A stretch of DNA of 64,000 nucleotides from Chryseobacterium sp. H1D6B (GCF_029892445.1 NZ_JARXVJ010000001.1:1922001-1986000), one strand, 5' to 3'. Shown: positions 36,750-47,693, counted from the stretch's first letter. Made by a program: numbers and translations. Notes: generated from the sequence alone by a model not told the origin.

Positions 36750-37772
36750 ATGAAAAATTCAGAACAATTATATAAAGCGCTTAACGAACGAATTCTTGTC
36801 TTAGACGGAGCAATGGGAACAATGCTGCAGCGTTATAAATTTGAGGAAGAAGATTATCGCGGTGAAAGATTTAAAGACTATGGACATCCTGTAAAAGGAA
36901 ATAATGATCTCCTTTCGTTGACGCAGCCTCACGCCATTGAAGAAGTTCACAAAAAATATTTGGAAGCAGGAGCAGATATCCTTGAAACTAATACTTTTTC
37001 TGGAACTACCATTGCCATGTCAGATTATCATATGGAGGATTTAGTATATGAGCTAAATTACGAATCTGCGAAAATTGCAAGAAAAGTATGTGATGAGTTT
37101 ACTGCTCAAAATCCAGATAAACCGCGTTTTGTTGCAGGTTCTATTGGACCTACGAACAGAACAGCCAGTCTGAGCCCGGATGTAAATGATCCAGGGTATA
37201 GGGCTGTTACTTTCGATGAATTAAGAATAGCTTACAAACAGCAGTCTGAAGCTTTACTGGATGGAGGTTCTGATATTCTTTTGGTGGAAACAGTATTTGA
37301 TACTTTGAATGCAAAAGCGGCTCTTTTCGCTATTGATGAAATTCAGGATGAAAGAGGAATTCAAATTCCGATCATGGTTTCAGGAACGATTACTGATGCT
37401 TCGGGCAGAACTTTGAGCGGACAGACGGCGGAAGCTTTCTTAATTTCTGTCTCTCATTTGAATTTATTAAGTGTCGGATTCAACTGTGCGTTAGGAGCAA
37501 ACCAGCTTACCCCGTATTTAGAAACTTTAGCCCATAATTCAGATTTCTATGTTTCAGCTTACCCGAATGCCGGTCTGCCGAATGCCTTTGGAAAATATGA
37601 TGAAAGCCCAGAATTTATGGCTGAACAAATTAGAGAATATGTAGAAAAGGGATTGATTAATATCATCGGCGGATGCTGCGGAACAACTCCGGAGCATATA
37701 AAAGCTATTGCAGACTTGGTAGAGAAATATGATCCAAGAAAGATTAATAAATATAACAATGTATCAATCTAA
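36750..37772 (+). CDS. homocysteine S-methyltransferase domain, separate half of MetH
   Basis: The protein has 340 residues, equivalent to the N-terminal TIM barrel of cobalamin-dependent methionine synthase. It starts from [13 protein letters not shown], carries ETNTFSGT, and binds zinc through Cys in FNCALG and [10 protein letters not shown]. In E. coli this is the first third of a single 1227-residue MetH; here it is a separate protein. I chose the ATG at 36750 (MKNSEQLYK) rather than 36717, whose extra residues are not family-like. The partner polypeptide lies 52 bases downstream. Confidence 0.9.
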   Translation: MKNSEQLYKALNERILVLDGAMGTMLQRYKFEEEDYRGERFKDYGHPVKGNNDLLSLTQPHAIEEVHKKYLEAGADILETNTFSGTTIAMSDYHMEDLVYELNYESAKIARKVCDEFTAQNPDKPRFVAGSIGPTNRTASLSPDVNDPGYRAVTFDELRIAYKQQSEALLDGGSDILLVETVFDTLNAKAALFAIDEIQDERGIQIPIMVSGTITDASGRTLSGQTAEAFLISVSHLNLLSVGFNCALGANQLTPYLETLAHNSDFYVSAYPNAGLPNAFGKYDESPEFMAEQIREYVEKGLINIIGGCCGTTPEHIKAIADLVEKYDPRKINKYNNVSI

Positions 37773-37824
37773 GATACCTAACTAATTACTGAATTGTTAG
37801 ATTTTTAAATTGGTAAATTAAATT

Positions 37825-40485
37825 ATGAAATATTTAAGATTGTCGGGCCTTGAGCCCCTTATCATAACTCCGGAAAGTAATTTCATCAATGTTGGTGAAA
37901 GGACAAATGTTGCCGGATCAAAGAAATTTTTAAGATTAATCAAAGAAGAAAAATTTTCTGAAGCTTTGGATATTGCCCGCCATCAGGTAGAAGGCGGTGC
38001 CCAGATTCTTGATGTGAATTTTGATGACGGATTGATCGACGGAAAAGCATCCATGATTAAGTTTTTGAACTTAATTGCTTCAGAACCGGATATTTCAAGA
38101 ATCCCAATTATGATCGATTCTTCCAAGTGGGAGATTCTGGAAGCCGGACTTCAGGTTGTTCAAGGGAAATCTGTTGTTAATTCTATCAGCTTAAAAGGAG
38201 GTGAAGAAGAATTTAAAAAACAGGCTAAAGCGGTCAAAAGATATGGTGCAGCTGTAATTGTGATGGCTTTTGATGAAGATGGGCAGGCTGATACTTTCGA
38301 TCGTAGAGTTGAAATCACAAAAAGGTCGTATGATATTTTAGTTAATGAAGTGAAATTTCCTGCTGAGGATATCATTTTTGATTTAAATATTTTTCCGGTT
38401 GCAACGGGAATGGATGAGCATAGAAGAAATGCAATCGACTTCATCGAGGCAACAAGATGGGTAAGACAAAATCTTCCTTATGCGTCTGTAAGCGGAGGGG
38501 TAAGTAATGTTTCGTTTTCTTTCCGTGGAAATGATACGGTAAGAGAAGCAATGCATTCTGTTTTCCTTTATCACGCGATTCAGGCAGGAATGAATATAGG
38601 GATTGTAAACCCCGCAATGCTTGAGGTGTATGATGAAATTAATAAAGAATTATTAGGTCTTGTAGAAGATGTAATTCTTGATAAAAGAGAAGATGCAACA
38701 GAAAGGCTTTTAGATTATTCTGAAAAGCACAAGTCTGTAAAAAAAGAAGTAGTTGAAGAGCTTGAATGGCGGACCAGACCTTTGCAGGAAAGAATTACAC
38801 ACGCTTTGGTAAAAGGAATTGACCGTTTCATCGAAGAAGATGTAGAAGAAGCCAGACAGGCTGCCGATAAACCGCTGCATGTAATTGAGGTTAATTTAAT
38901 GACTGGAATGGGAGTGGTAGGAGATCTATTTGGAAGCGGAAAAATGTTTCTGCCGCAGGTAGTGAAATCGGCAAGAGTAATGAAAAAAGCGGTTGCTTAT
39001 TTACAGCCGTTTATTGAAGCTGAAAAAGACGGAGCAAGACCTGCCAATGGAAAGATATTAATGGCAACGGTAAAAGGTGACGTTCATGATATTGGTAAAA
39101 ATATTGTGAGTGTTGTACTGGGCTGTAACAATTATGAAATTGTTGACCTGGGAGTAATGGTTCCTGCAGAAAAGATCATCCAGGCAGCGATAGAACATAA
39201 TGTTGACGTTATCGGATTAAGTGGTCTGATCACACCAAGTTTGGACGAAATGGTCTACATCGCTGCAGAATTAGAAAGACAAAATCTAAGCTTTCCATTA
39301 TTGATAGGCGGTGCAACTACTTCCAAAGCACATACCGCCGTAAAGATAGATTTAAAATATAAAAATGCCGTAGTTCATGTAAATGATGCGTCCAGAGCGG
39401 TGAATGTAGTGAGTTCTTTATTAGGAGACAGAAATAAAGAATATGTTGAAGATTTAAAAGTTGAATATTCAGATTTCCGGGAGAAGTTTCTAAACAGACA
39501 GATTGATAAAGAATATGTCTCGCTGGAAGATGCCAGAAAAAATCATTTCAAAATAGACTGGGAAAATGAAGAAATCTTCACCCCAAAAAATATAGGAATT
39601 CAGGTTTTCCAAGATCAGGATCTGAATGAACTGGTCCCTTTTATCGACTGGTCGCCTTTCTTCAGAAGCTGGGATCTTCATGGAAAATATCCTAATATTT
39701 TAGAAGATGAGGTAGTAGGAGCTCAGGCTAAGGAATTATTTAAAGATGCCCAGGTTATTCTAAAAAAGATTCTCGATGAAAAGTTATTAACAGCAAAAGC
39801 CATTTTTGGAATTTTTAAAGCTAATGCTAATGAAACAGATGATGTTCTGATTTTTGATGAAAATAACCAGCAGCAAGCGAAATTTATCACATTAAGACAG
39901 CAGCTTCAAAAATCTCAAGGTAAAGAATATCTGGCATTAAGTGATTTTATTGCGCCGCAAACCTCAGGGAAAACTGATTATGTAGGTGCTTTTTGTGTAA
40001 CTGCAGGTTTTGGAACAGATGAATTGTCAACACAATATGAGCAGGAAAATGATGATTATAATGCCATCATGGTAAAAGCCCTTGCAGATAGATTTGCAGA
40101 AGCTTATGCAGAATTTTTACATAAAAAAGTGAGAAGGGAATATTGGGGATATGCTAATCAGGAAAATTTAAGCAACGACGAATTGATTGCTGAAAAATAT
40201 AAAGGAGTCCGCCCGGCTCCAGGATATCCTGCCTGCCCGGATCATTTAGAAAAACATGCGATCTGGGATCTTTTAAAAGTAGAAGAGAATATTGGAGTTT
40301 TCCTTACTGAAAGTTTAGCGATGTTTCCCACAGCTTCGGTTTCAGGATATTATTTCGGAAGCCCGCATGCAAAATATTTTGGATTGGGGAAAATTGCTGA
40401 AGATCAATTAAAGGAGTATTCCAAAAGAAAAGGAATTTCACTGACAGAAGCAAGAAAGTGGCTGTCACCTAATTTAGCAGATTAA
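37825..40485 (+). CDS. metH: methionine synthase, C-terminal part (pterin, B12, SAM-activation domains)
   Basis: The 886 residues correspond to MetH without its homocysteine-binding barrel. The pterin/methyl-THF domain starts at [18 protein letters not shown] (about residue 22). Then come the cap and the cobalamin-binding domain with [14 protein letters not shown] (about 425) and the SGLITPS loop, and a C-terminal SAM-activation domain with [12 protein letters not shown]. The DxHxxG cobalamin ligand is intact (His in VHDIGK). The enzyme therefore needs B12 and presumably associates with the homocysteine barrel made by the preceding gene. metF follows after 9 bases. Confidence 0.93.
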   Translation: MKYLRLSGLEPLIITPESNFINVGERTNVAGSKKFLRLIKEEKFSEALDIARHQVEGGAQILDVNFDDGLIDGKASMIKFLNLIASEPDISRIPIMIDSSKWEILEAGLQVVQGKSVVNSISLKGGEEEFKKQAKAVKRYGAAVIVMAFDEDGQADTFDRRVEITKRSYDILVNEVKFPAEDIIFDLNIFPVATGMDEHRRNAIDFIEATRWVRQNLPYASVSGGVSNVSFSFRGNDTVREAMHSVFLYHAIQAGMNIGIVNPAMLEVYDEINKELLGLVEDVILDKREDATERLLDYSEKHKSVKKEVVEELEWRTRPLQERITHALVKGIDRFIEEDVEEARQAADKPLHVIEVNLMTGMGVVGDLFGSGKMFLPQVVKSARVMKKAVAYLQPFIEAEKDGARPANGKILMATVKGDVHDIGKNIVSVVLGCNNYEIVDLGVMVPAEKIIQAAIEHNVDVIGLSGLITPSLDEMVYIAAELERQNLSFPLLIGGATTSKAHTAVKIDLKYKNAVVHVNDASRAVNVVSSLLGDRNKEYVEDLKVEYSDFREKFLNRQIDKEYVSLEDARKNHFKIDWENEEIFTPKNIGIQVFQDQDLNELVPFIDWSPFFRSWDLHGKYPNILEDEVVGAQAKELFKDAQVILKKILDEKLLTAKAIFGIFKANANETDDVLIFDENNQQQAKFITLRQQLQKSQGKEYLALSDFIAPQTSGKTDYVGAFCVTAGFGTDELSTQYEQENDDYNAIMVKALADRFAEAYAEFLHKKVRREYWGYANQENLSNDELIAEKYKGVRPAPGYPACPDHLEKHAIWDLLKVEENIGVFLTESLAMFPTASVSGYYFGSPHAKYFGLGKIAEDQLKEYSKRKGISLTEARKWLSPNLAD

Positions 40486-40494
40486 ATAATAAAC

Positions 40495-41454
40495 ATGAAA
40501 ATTACAGAACATATAAAAAACGCAAATGGAAAAACTTTATTTTCCTTAGAAGTTGTTCCGCCACAAAAGGGAATTGGGATTGAAGATTTATATACGAATA
40601 TTGATCCTTTGATGGAATTTAAACCGCCTTTTATTGATGTTACAACTTCCAGAGAAGAATATATTTATCTGGATAAAGGAAATGGGCTGATGGAACGTAA
40701 AATTACGAGAATGCGTCCCGGAACTCTTGGGATTTGTTCTGCAATTCAGCATAAATATAATGTAGATACCGTCCCGCATTTACTTTGTGGAGGTTTTACC
40801 AAAGAAGAAACTGAATATCTTCTTGTAGACTGTATGTATCTTGGAATTGATAATGTGATGGCGCTTCGTGGAGATGCAATGAAAGGAGACCAGTATTTTG
40901 TGCCGGCAAAAGGAGGCCATGAAAGTGCGATGGATTTAGTGTATCAGATCAATAATTTAGGGCGCGGAAAATATCTTCATGATGATGACCAGATATGTGA
41001 TGAACATAATAAATTCTGCATCGGGGTGGCTGGATATCCAGAAAAACATATTGAGGCTCCATCCATGAACTATGATTTAAAATGGCTGAAACAAAAAGTA
41101 GATGCCGGAGCAGATTATATTGTAACTCAGATGTTTTTTGATAATAAAAGATTTATTGAGTTTGTAACCAAAGCAAGGGAAATGGGAATTACAGTTCCTA
41201 TTATTCCTGGAATTAAACCGATTGCTACTAAAAAACATTTGAAGCTTCTGCCTCAGGTTTTCAAAATAGATCTTCCCGAAGATCTTATTAATGAAGTCGA
41301 AAATGCAAAAAATAATGAAGCTGTAAAGCAGATAGGTATTGAATGGGCGGTCAGCCAATGTAAAGAGCTGCTTGATTTCGGAGTACCTGTTCTGCATTTT
41401 TACTCAATGGGGAAAAGTGACAATATTAAAAAAGTGGCAGGAGAACTCTTTTAA
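40495..41454 (+). CDS. metF: methylenetetrahydrofolate reductase
   Basis: This FAD-dependent enzyme reduces 5,10-methylene-THF to 5-methyl-THF, the methyl donor for MetH. The 319 residues start with FSLEVVPPQKG (the usual SFE.FPPK position) and include DNVMALRGD and DYIVTQMFFDN. There is an unusual extra stretch around YLHDDDQICDEHNKF. As the last gene of the run it fits the pathway exactly: it supplies the methyl group to the split MetH. A perfect palindromic terminator follows. Confidence 0.93.
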   Translation: MKITEHIKNANGKTLFSLEVVPPQKGIGIEDLYTNIDPLMEFKPPFIDVTTSREEYIYLDKGNGLMERKITRMRPGTLGICSAIQHKYNVDTVPHLLCGGFTKEETEYLLVDCMYLGIDNVMALRGDAMKGDQYFVPAKGGHESAMDLVYQINNLGRGKYLHDDDQICDEHNKFCIGVAGYPEKHIEAPSMNYDLKWLKQKVDAGADYIVTQMFFDNKRFIEFVTKAREMGITVPIIPGIKPIATKKHLKLLPQVFKIDLPEDLINEVENAKNNEAVKQIGIEWAVSQCKELLDFGVPVLHFYSMGKSDNIKKVAGELF

Positions 41455-41470
41455 ATACTGTAATCAATAA

Positions 41471-41516
41471 AAATAAAAAGAAGCCTTACTAAAATTAGTA
41501 AGGCTTCTTTTTATTT
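41471..41516. terminator. perfect 22-bp bidirectional terminator
   Basis: Arms 41471-41492 and 41495-41516 are exact complements with only two bases in the middle. T-rich tails occur on both strands. It ends metF and also the convergent secreted-protein gene, whose stop codon begins at the very next base. Confidence 0.93.
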
Positions 41517-42185
41517 TTATTGATTTAGAAAATTGACTAATTTTATTAGATCTTCTTCTTTACTGAACTTTATTTTGTTAGCCTTGAAAAAAGTAGTTAA
41601 GTCTTCTTTTCTTTCAGGTAGCTGTTCAATAATATCCTTCTGATTTTTAGGATTTTTTATAATTCCTTTATCTGTTTTAATATAATATACAGGATCTAGT
41701 GTTTTAAAAGTTGCCGCCTTTTCGGTTGCATAAGAATTCTGTGCAGGAACAATGTCTATAAAATTTGTTTTAATCTTTTTATAAAGAGAGTTTTTGCCGT
41801 TTACAAGTTCAAAAAAGTAACCCTCTAAGCCATTTGTATCTATCAGAACGATGGTCTGCTTTGGTGATAAAATTTCAATTCTTGAAAATTGAGCAGTATT
41901 GGGAAGAACTTGTGTTTTTCCATCTTTCTGAAATTCTACTTCATCCTTGAAACTGTTATATCTTACCGGTGCTTTCTCATAATTATCAGCAAGTTTTGCT
42001 AAGCTGAAGTTTTTAGTTAAATAAGGCGATCCTAAAATTTCATCATAAGTCAATGCTCTTCCTGCTTCTGCAGAATTTACTTTGTAGTAAATCTGGCTGT
42101 TTGGCCCGTTTACTCTAACGGTGTTCTGCGCATAAATAGTACTCGATGATACTATTAATAATATAGCTAAAATTATTTTTTTCAT
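41517..42185 (-). CDS. hypothetical secreted protein
   Basis: The 222 residues begin with a signal peptide (about 1-20, cut after IYAQ). I do not recognise the rest. It is Lys-rich, shows alternating hydrophobic and polar residues suggestive of beta structure, and has no cysteine after the signal. It has no T9SS sorting domain and no lipobox, so it is likely periplasmic. It sits 74 bases downstream of the YghO-like gene and may share its transcript. Function unknown. Confidence 0.75.
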   Translation of the reverse strand: MKKIILAILLIVSSSTIYAQNTVRVNGPNSQIYYKVNSAEAGRALTYDEILGSPYLTKNFSLAKLADNYEKAPVRYNSFKDEVEFQKDGKTQVLPNTAQFSRIEILSPKQTIVLIDTNGLEGYFFELVNGKNSLYKKIKTNFIDIVPAQNSYATEKAATFKTLDPVYYIKTDKGIIKNPKNQKDIIEQLPERKEDLTTFFKANKIKFSKEEDLIKLVNFLNQ

Positions 42186-42259
42186 GTCTTATTACTAATT
42201 TTTTAAAAAATTTAATGTCAAAAATACAAATATTCTTCTGAAATATTGATAAAATATTT

Positions 42260-43414
42260 CTATAAAATGGGATGTCTTTCAAAAGTTCTATTTTTGTCAA
42301 ATATATAACGGTAAGTTACTAGTTTTCTTGTTAATGTGGTATCAAGATTTTCTGCAATTTTTATCATTTTAGGATTAAAATCTCCTATCCACTGGAGCTC
42401 CGTAACAGTAAAGTCTGTGTGTTTTCTGATATGCTGTGTCCCTTCCCAGATCATATATCCTTCAATCCCTTTTTTCTGCCATTCCGGGACAACGCCAAAA
42501 ACAAGACCTACCATTTTTTCGTTCTTATTAAATTTCTTGTACCACAAAAATTTTAATTTTTGAATAATCCCGAATTTCCCATTAACATATTTAAACCATT
42601 GGTTCAGATCCGGAATATTGATCCACATCGCAATAGGTTTTTCATTTTCATAGACAAACCATGAGATATGTTCATTAATGATAGGTTTCATGGTATTGAA
42701 CATCGTTAGAACTTTATCCTCTTCCATTCTTTTGCCCTCACCATGCGAAGTCCAGGCTTTATTATAAATTTCCGTGAAATCTTTAGCAAATTTAGAAAGA
42801 TTATTCTTTCTCATTGGTACTGCAGAAATAACGGGATTTCTTTTGTGTTTTTGATGCATTACAGTAAAAGCTCTTGAAACTTCCGCAAAAATAGGTCTGG
42901 AAAAGCAGAACTGCTCGTAATAGGTTTTAAAACCATAGTTTTCAAAAAGCTTTTTATAATATGCCGGATTGTAGTTCATTCCGTATAAAGGTTCGGCAGT
43001 GCCGTCAATAAGAAGTCCCCAGAACTTATCCCTTTCTCCAAAGCTTATAGGGCCGTCCATAGCTTCCATTCCTCTTTCCTGAAGCCATTCTTTACAAAAA
43101 TCAAAAATAAAATTGGCTGTTTCCTGATCATTGATACAGTCGAAAAAGCCTATTCCTCCGGTCGGCTGGTTCTGCTTATAAAACTGATTCACGAAAACTG
43201 CTGTTTTTCCTATGGTCTTTTTATTCTTGTCTTTAAATAAAAACCGGCTGCATTCTCCATTCTTGAAAAATTTATTCTTTTTTGGATCAAAAACAGCTTC
43301 AAGATCTTTATCTAATGGTCTTATGTAGTTTTTGTCATGTTGGTAGAGTCTTCCTGGAAATTCTAAAAATTCCTTTTTCTGTGTTTCGTTTTGTACTTCT
43401 TCAGCAATAATCAT
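42260..43414 (-). CDS. YghO-like GNAT-superfamily protein
   Basis: The 384 residues resemble the E. coli YghO family, which has a duplicated or divergent acyltransferase (GNAT-like) fold. The N-terminal half carries LEFPGRLYQHDKNYIRPLD, the middle GPISFGERDKFWGLLIDG, and the C-terminal half VFGVVPEWQKKGIEGYMIW, which looks like the acetyl-CoA loop (QxxGxG/A, here QKKGIE). Substrates are unknown. It is divergent from folE with about 97 bases between them. No signal peptide or membrane segment. Confidence 0.75.
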   Translation of the reverse strand: MIIAEEVQNETQKKEFLEFPGRLYQHDKNYIRPLDKDLEAVFDPKKNKFFKNGECSRFLFKDKNKKTIGKTAVFVNQFYKQNQPTGGIGFFDCINDQETANFIFDFCKEWLQERGMEAMDGPISFGERDKFWGLLIDGTAEPLYGMNYNPAYYKKLFENYGFKTYYEQFCFSRPIFAEVSRAFTVMHQKHKRNPVISAVPMRKNNLSKFAKDFTEIYNKAWTSHGEGKRMEEDKVLTMFNTMKPIINEHISWFVYENEKPIAMWINIPDLNQWFKYVNGKFGIIQKLKFLWYKKFNKNEKMVGLVFGVVPEWQKKGIEGYMIWEGTQHIRKHTDFTVTELQWIGDFNPKMIKIAENLDTTLTRKLVTYRYIFDKNRTFERHPIL

Positions 43415-43486
43415 AACTTTTATACAAATGAGATGGATAGGGTAATTTTTTGGTCTAAATTCAAATATACAAATAGATTTTATCCG

Positions 43487-43494
43487 TATTTTTG
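43487..43494 (+). promoter_or_regulatory. -7 promoter element of folE
   Basis: TATTTTTG matches TAnnTTTG and lies 17 bases before the ATG of folE. Confidence 0.5.
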
Positions 43495-43511
43495 CTGCAA
43501 ATTAAATAAAA

Positions 43512-44177
43512 ATGGTTGATTTTACGGATAACGACGATGATATTTTCACTGGAAAAGAACATACGCCTATAAGGGAAGATGCTTTTGATAAATCGCCACA
43601 GGAAAAGATAGAAAAGATTACAGAACTCTTTGGAGAGATCATGGAAACTCTAGGATTAGACATGACAGATGATTCTCTCAAAGACTCTCCACAAAGAGTT
43701 GCGAAAATGTATGTAAATGAGATTTTTGGCGGACTTCTTCCTGAAAATAAGCCTGGAATTTCTACTTTTTCTAATAAATATAAATACAGCCAGATGCTGG
43801 TGGAAAAAGATATCACTGTATATTCTTTTTGTGAACACCACTTTCTGCCGATTATTGGGAGAGCCCACGTTGCTTATATCTCAAACGGTGAGGTGATCGG
43901 CCTTTCAAAAATTAATAGAATCGTAGACTATTATGCAAAAAGACCACAAGTACAGGAAAGATTAACAATGCAGATCGTAAATGCTTTGAAAGAAGCTCTT
44001 GGTACAAAAAATGTGGCATGTATCATAGATGCTAAACATCTTTGTGTAAATTGCAGAGGAATTAAAGATACGGCAAGTTCAACTATTACAGCAGAATTAA
44101 GCGGAATTTTCAAAACCAATCCTATTACCAGACAAGAATTTCTGCATTATGTAGGAAGTCATGCGAAATTTGATTAA
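43512..44177 (+). CDS. folE: GTP cyclohydrolase I (type IA)
   Basis: The enzyme converts GTP to dihydroneopterin triphosphate, the first step of folate synthesis. The 221 residues contain all landmarks: CEHHFLPIIG with the zinc Cys/His, GLSKINRIVDYYAKRPQVQE, and CVNCRGI near the end with the second zinc Cys. The acidic N-terminus (DFTDNDDD) is variable in the family. It feeds the folate pool used by metF and metH. DinB follows after 12 bases. Confidence 0.95.
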   Translation: MVDFTDNDDDIFTGKEHTPIREDAFDKSPQEKIEKITELFGEIMETLGLDMTDDSLKDSPQRVAKMYVNEIFGGLLPENKPGISTFSNKYKYSQMLVEKDITVYSFCEHHFLPIIGRAHVAYISNGEVIGLSKINRIVDYYAKRPQVQERLTMQIVNALKEALGTKNVACIIDAKHLCVNCRGIKDTASSTITAELSGIFKTNPITRQEFLHYVGSHAKFD

Positions 44178-44189
44178 ATTGAAACTAGA

Positions 44190-44621
44190 ATGAATTACCA
44201 GATTCTTAAAAATATTGTTGAACAAGAAGTACTGAGGTTTGAAAAGATTTCTGATGAAGACTGGAGCTTCAGGCCTTCCCCCGAAAAATGGTCCAAAAAA
44301 GAAATTTTGGGTCATCTGTGCGACAGTGCACTTACCAATATCAGAAGATTTGTGGTTACTCAGTATAAAGAGAATGAAAATATTGTATACGATCAGGATT
44401 GTTGGGTGAAAGCTCAGAATTATCAGAATATTCCGGTTCTAGAAGTTATTAATCTTTGGAAGTTTTTGAATATTCAGATCGTATATACAGTAGAAAATAT
44501 TCCGGATGAAGCTTTAAAAAGAATTTGTGATACAACAAAGGTCAAGCCCCAGAGCCTCACGCTAAAGTTTATTATTCAAGATTATATAGATCATCTGCAA
44601 TACCATTTAAAAGCAATATAG
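44190..44621 (+). CDS. DinB family protein
   Basis: The 143 residues form the four-helix DinB/YfiT-like bundle. Putative metal ligands are His in LGHLCDSALTNI, and the two His in YIDHLQYHL near the C-terminus, the typical H-x-x-x-H arrangement. DinB proteins include metal-dependent thiol S-transferases, but most are uncharacterised, and DNA damage control should not be assumed. It lies 12 bases downstream of folE, so the two are probably co-transcribed. Confidence 0.85.
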   Translation: MNYQILKNIVEQEVLRFEKISDEDWSFRPSPEKWSKKEILGHLCDSALTNIRRFVVTQYKENENIVYDQDCWVKAQNYQNIPVLEVINLWKFLNIQIVYTVENIPDEALKRICDTTKVKPQSLTLKFIIQDYIDHLQYHLKAI

Positions 44622-44733
44622 TAATGATAAAATTTAAAAAAGTTTCTCATAAGATTTTTGTAGTAACAATCATTTGTTGCTGCTGAATTTTCATGTAAAA
44701 ATTAGATTGAATCATTAAATTAAAACAGACACA

Positions 44734-46200
44734 ATGCAATTAAAAATATATAATTCGCTTACAGCAGAAAAAGAGATTTTTAAACCGATTTTAGAAGGAA
44801 ACGTTGGAATGTACGTTTGTGGACCTACCGTTTACAGCAATGTGCATTTAGGAAATGTGAGAACATTCCTTTCTTTCGATTTTATTTATAGAACCCTGAT
44901 GCATTTAGGGTATAAAGTAAGATATGTAAGAAATATTACAGATGCAGGCCACCTTACAGATGATGGAGATGTTAATAATGACAGATTTGTAAAACAGACC
45001 CGCCTTGAAAAGCTGGAGCCGATGGAAATTGTGCAGAAATATACAGTAGATTTCCATAAAGTGCTGGATATGTTTAATTTGTTACCTCCAAACATTGAAC
45101 CTACAGCAACCGGACATATTGTTGAACAGATCGAATTAACTCAAAAATTAATTGAGAAAGGTTTTGCCTATGAAAGTAATGGTTCCGTATACTTCGACGT
45201 TCTTGAATACAATAACAGAGGATTGAATTATGGTGAACTTTCAAAACGCAATATCGAAGAGCTTTTTGCTAATACCAGAGATCTGGACGGGCAGGGAGAA
45301 AAGAAAAACCCTCAGGATTTTGCTCTTTGGAAAAAAGCTTCACCCGCTCACATTATGAGATGGAATTCTCCTTGGGGAGAAGGTTTTCCTGGATGGCATT
45401 TGGAATGTACAGCCATGAGCACTAAATACCTAGGTGAAAAATTTGATATTCACGGTGGCGGTATGGACCTGAAATTTCCTCACCACGAATGTGAAATTGC
45501 CCAAGGAAAAGCCTGCAATGATGTTGCTCCGGTAAATTACTGGATGCATGCCAATATGCTGACGATGAACAGCCAGCGTATGAGTAAGTCGACGGGGAAT
45601 TATATTCTTCCGATGCAGCTGGTTACTGGAGAAAATGACTTCTTTGAAAAACCTTTCCATCCGTCAATTGTACGTTTTTGCTTTTTACAGGCACATTATA
45701 GAAGTGTTTTAGATATTTCTAATGATGCGATGATAGCAAGTGAAAAAGGTTTTATCAGATTAATGGAAGCGGTTAAAGTGTTGAACTCAATAACGCCTGA
45801 TGACCAGAAACAATCTGCATTTAGTCTTGAAGAATGGAAAAATAAATGCTATGAAGCTCTCACAGATGATTTCAATTCTCCGATTTTGATCGCTCATTTA
45901 TTTGAAGCGGTTAAGTACATATTTGCGCTGAATGATCAGAAAGACAGTATTTCAACTAAAGACTTAGAAGAATTAAAGGCTGCATTAAATGCGTTTATTT
46001 TCGATGTCTTGGGCTTACAGGCTGTTGAAGAAAATAATAATGAAAAGCTGGATCAGACGCTGCAGGTTTTAATTGAATTGAGAAATCAGGCAAGAAAATC
46101 TAAAAACTTCGACCTTTCAGACCAGATCAGAGATAAACTTCTGGCAGAAGGTATTGAATTGAAAGACGGAAGAGACGGTACAAGCTATGTCTTGAATTAA
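44734..46200 (+). CDS. cysS: cysteinyl-tRNA synthetase
   Basis: Class I synthetase that charges tRNA-Cys. The 488 residues show the zinc Cys in [16 protein letters not shown], with HLGN as the HIGH motif, [10 protein letters not shown] with the second Cys, [18 protein letters not shown] with the zinc His and Cys ligands, and [10 protein letters not shown] as the KMSKS loop. Length and order are normal. Its own transcript is likely, since 112 bases separate it from DinB. Confidence 0.96.
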   Translation: MQLKIYNSLTAEKEIFKPILEGNVGMYVCGPTVYSNVHLGNVRTFLSFDFIYRTLMHLGYKVRYVRNITDAGHLTDDGDVNNDRFVKQTRLEKLEPMEIVQKYTVDFHKVLDMFNLLPPNIEPTATGHIVEQIELTQKLIEKGFAYESNGSVYFDVLEYNNRGLNYGELSKRNIEELFANTRDLDGQGEKKNPQDFALWKKASPAHIMRWNSPWGEGFPGWHLECTAMSTKYLGEKFDIHGGGMDLKFPHHECEIAQGKACNDVAPVNYWMHANMLTMNSQRMSKSTGNYILPMQLVTGENDFFEKPFHPSIVRFCFLQAHYRSVLDISNDAMIASEKGFIRLMEAVKVLNSITPDDQKQSAFSLEEWKNKCYEALTDDFNSPILIAHLFEAVKYIFALNDQKDSISTKDLEELKAALNAFIFDVLGLQAVEENNNEKLDQTLQVLIELRNQARKSKNFDLSDQIRDKLLAEGIELKDGRDGTSYVLN

Positions 46201-46404
46201 TATCATGTAATAAAACATTATTTTGCCATTCATAGCCAAGTGAAGAATCTCATTTTGAATATGGGTTTTCTCCTTTTAAGAAATGGCAGTCAAAATATTT
46301 AAAAATAATTGTTAATTCAAATAAAGAGGATTTTTTGTTATTCGATTTAAAAATTGTGTAACTTAGTAATAATAAAATGATTACGAATCTAAAATCCAAT
46401 TATT

Positions 46405-47571
46405 ATGAAAAAACATTTATTCCCTTTAATCTTGCTGTTATTAGGAGCTCAAGCTTCTGCACAGCAAGATTTTTTTGCGATTACAGGAAAAGATACTCCA
46501 AGTATTATTTTTAATGATTTCCGGGTGATTGATGCGGTAAACGGAACTTCTGGAGAAAGTGTTTTCAGTGCTGATACTTCAGCGAAAATATTTTCACAGA
46601 CTAGAAACGGTTCAGTAGCTGAGGATAAAAATTCTTACAACAATTCCCAGGCAACGACAATGGCTGCTTTAGCTTATGATTCTTTTGGAAATAATCTGGT
46701 GTATATGCCGATGTTTTCTTCAAATATTTATGTTTTAAATCCTAAAACTAAAGAAATTACTCTAGTGGAAAACACTGTTGTAAGAGTAACGTCTTGTGAT
46801 ATTAATTCTCATATAACAAGGATGACATCAGGGTACGACGGAAATGTGTATGCGATGAATAATGCAGGAACACAATTTATTCAGATCAGTAAAAAAAATA
46901 ATCAATATGCAGTGAATGACCTTGGGATTATCAAAGATGATCCTTCTAATGGAAAAAACTCATTCACAACTATAGAAACAGGTTTTGGAGGAGATATGAT
47001 TGCTGATGCTGATAATAATTTCTATGTTTTTTCGACTTCGGGAAATGTCTTCAAAATCTTAACTAGAGAATTAAAAGCAAAATTCGTCGGGAAAATTTCA
47101 GGAATTCCTGAAAACTATTCGGTGAATGGTGCCGCAGTAAATTCAAAAGGAAAAGTCGTAATTGCAAGTGCAAAAGGAGCTCCTTTATACGAAGTGGATT
47201 TGGGAAACCTGCAGGGTAAACAGCTTCCCGGAGACTTAAATCTGCATATTTACGATTTGGCAAGTAAATATTTTGCTAATGACAAGTCTGTTTCAGTAAA
47301 TGCTGTTGCAGATCTAGATATTTATCCAACGAAAGTTGATGATAACTTTATTAATGTAAACGTTAAAGATAAATCGGTAAAAGGGAATATTAAGCTTGCT
47401 GTTTTTGATATCTCCGGAAAAAGTGTGATGAACCAGACAATGTCAGTAAAAAACGGAGTTTTAAACCAGCAGGTATACTTGAGAAATCTAATTAATGGAG
47501 CCTATCTCGTAAGTATTACTAATGAATCAGGTAAAATATTACTCAATAAAAAGATTCTTGTAGCTCATTAA
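46405..47571 (+). CDS. secreted protein with T9SS type A sorting domain
   Basis: The 388 residues have a signal peptide (about 1-19, ASAQ), then a region with repeated YVLNPK- and VYAMN-like beta strands that resembles a propeller or SMP-30-like fold (about 25-300). A C-terminal type A sorting domain follows (LDIYPTKVDDNFINV ... LNKKILVAH). Type IX export to the surface is expected. The WD-like propeller is inferred from repeated aromatic/Gly strand patterns only. No catalytic motif seen. Confidence 0.82.
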   Translation: MKKHLFPLILLLLGAQASAQQDFFAITGKDTPSIIFNDFRVIDAVNGTSGESVFSADTSAKIFSQTRNGSVAEDKNSYNNSQATTMAALAYDSFGNNLVYMPMFSSNIYVLNPKTKEITLVENTVVRVTSCDINSHITRMTSGYDGNVYAMNNAGTQFIQISKKNNQYAVNDLGIIKDDPSNGKNSFTTIETGFGGDMIADADNNFYVFSTSGNVFKILTRELKAKFVGKISGIPENYSVNGAAVNSKGKVVIASAKGAPLYEVDLGNLQGKQLPGDLNLHIYDLASKYFANDKSVSVNAVADLDIYPTKVDDNFINVNVKDKSVKGNIKLAVFDISGKSVMNQTMSVKNGVLNQQVYLRNLINGAYLVSITNESGKILLNKKILVAH

Positions 47572-47596
47572 TTTTTTTTAAATAAATAATAAAGGC

Positions 47597-47626
47597 CTTT
47601 TCAAGTAATCTTGAGAAGGTTTTTTG
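47597..47626 (+). terminator. terminator after T9SS protein gene
   Basis: CCTTTTCAAG pairs with CTTGAGAAGG with one G-T wobble, loop TAAT, followed by TTTTTT. Confidence 0.8.
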
Positions 47627-47693
47627 ATGAAGATTTGATATTCAATATGTTTTATTTTTCGAGATTAAAATGTACTTTTATAAAAAAATATAG

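Noticed and set aside
46201..46404. Long loop hairpin with TTTTGCCATT and AATGGCAGTCAAAA arms behind cysS
   Set aside because: The arms are short and about 50 bases apart with no T-tract, so no terminator or RNA gene can be supported.
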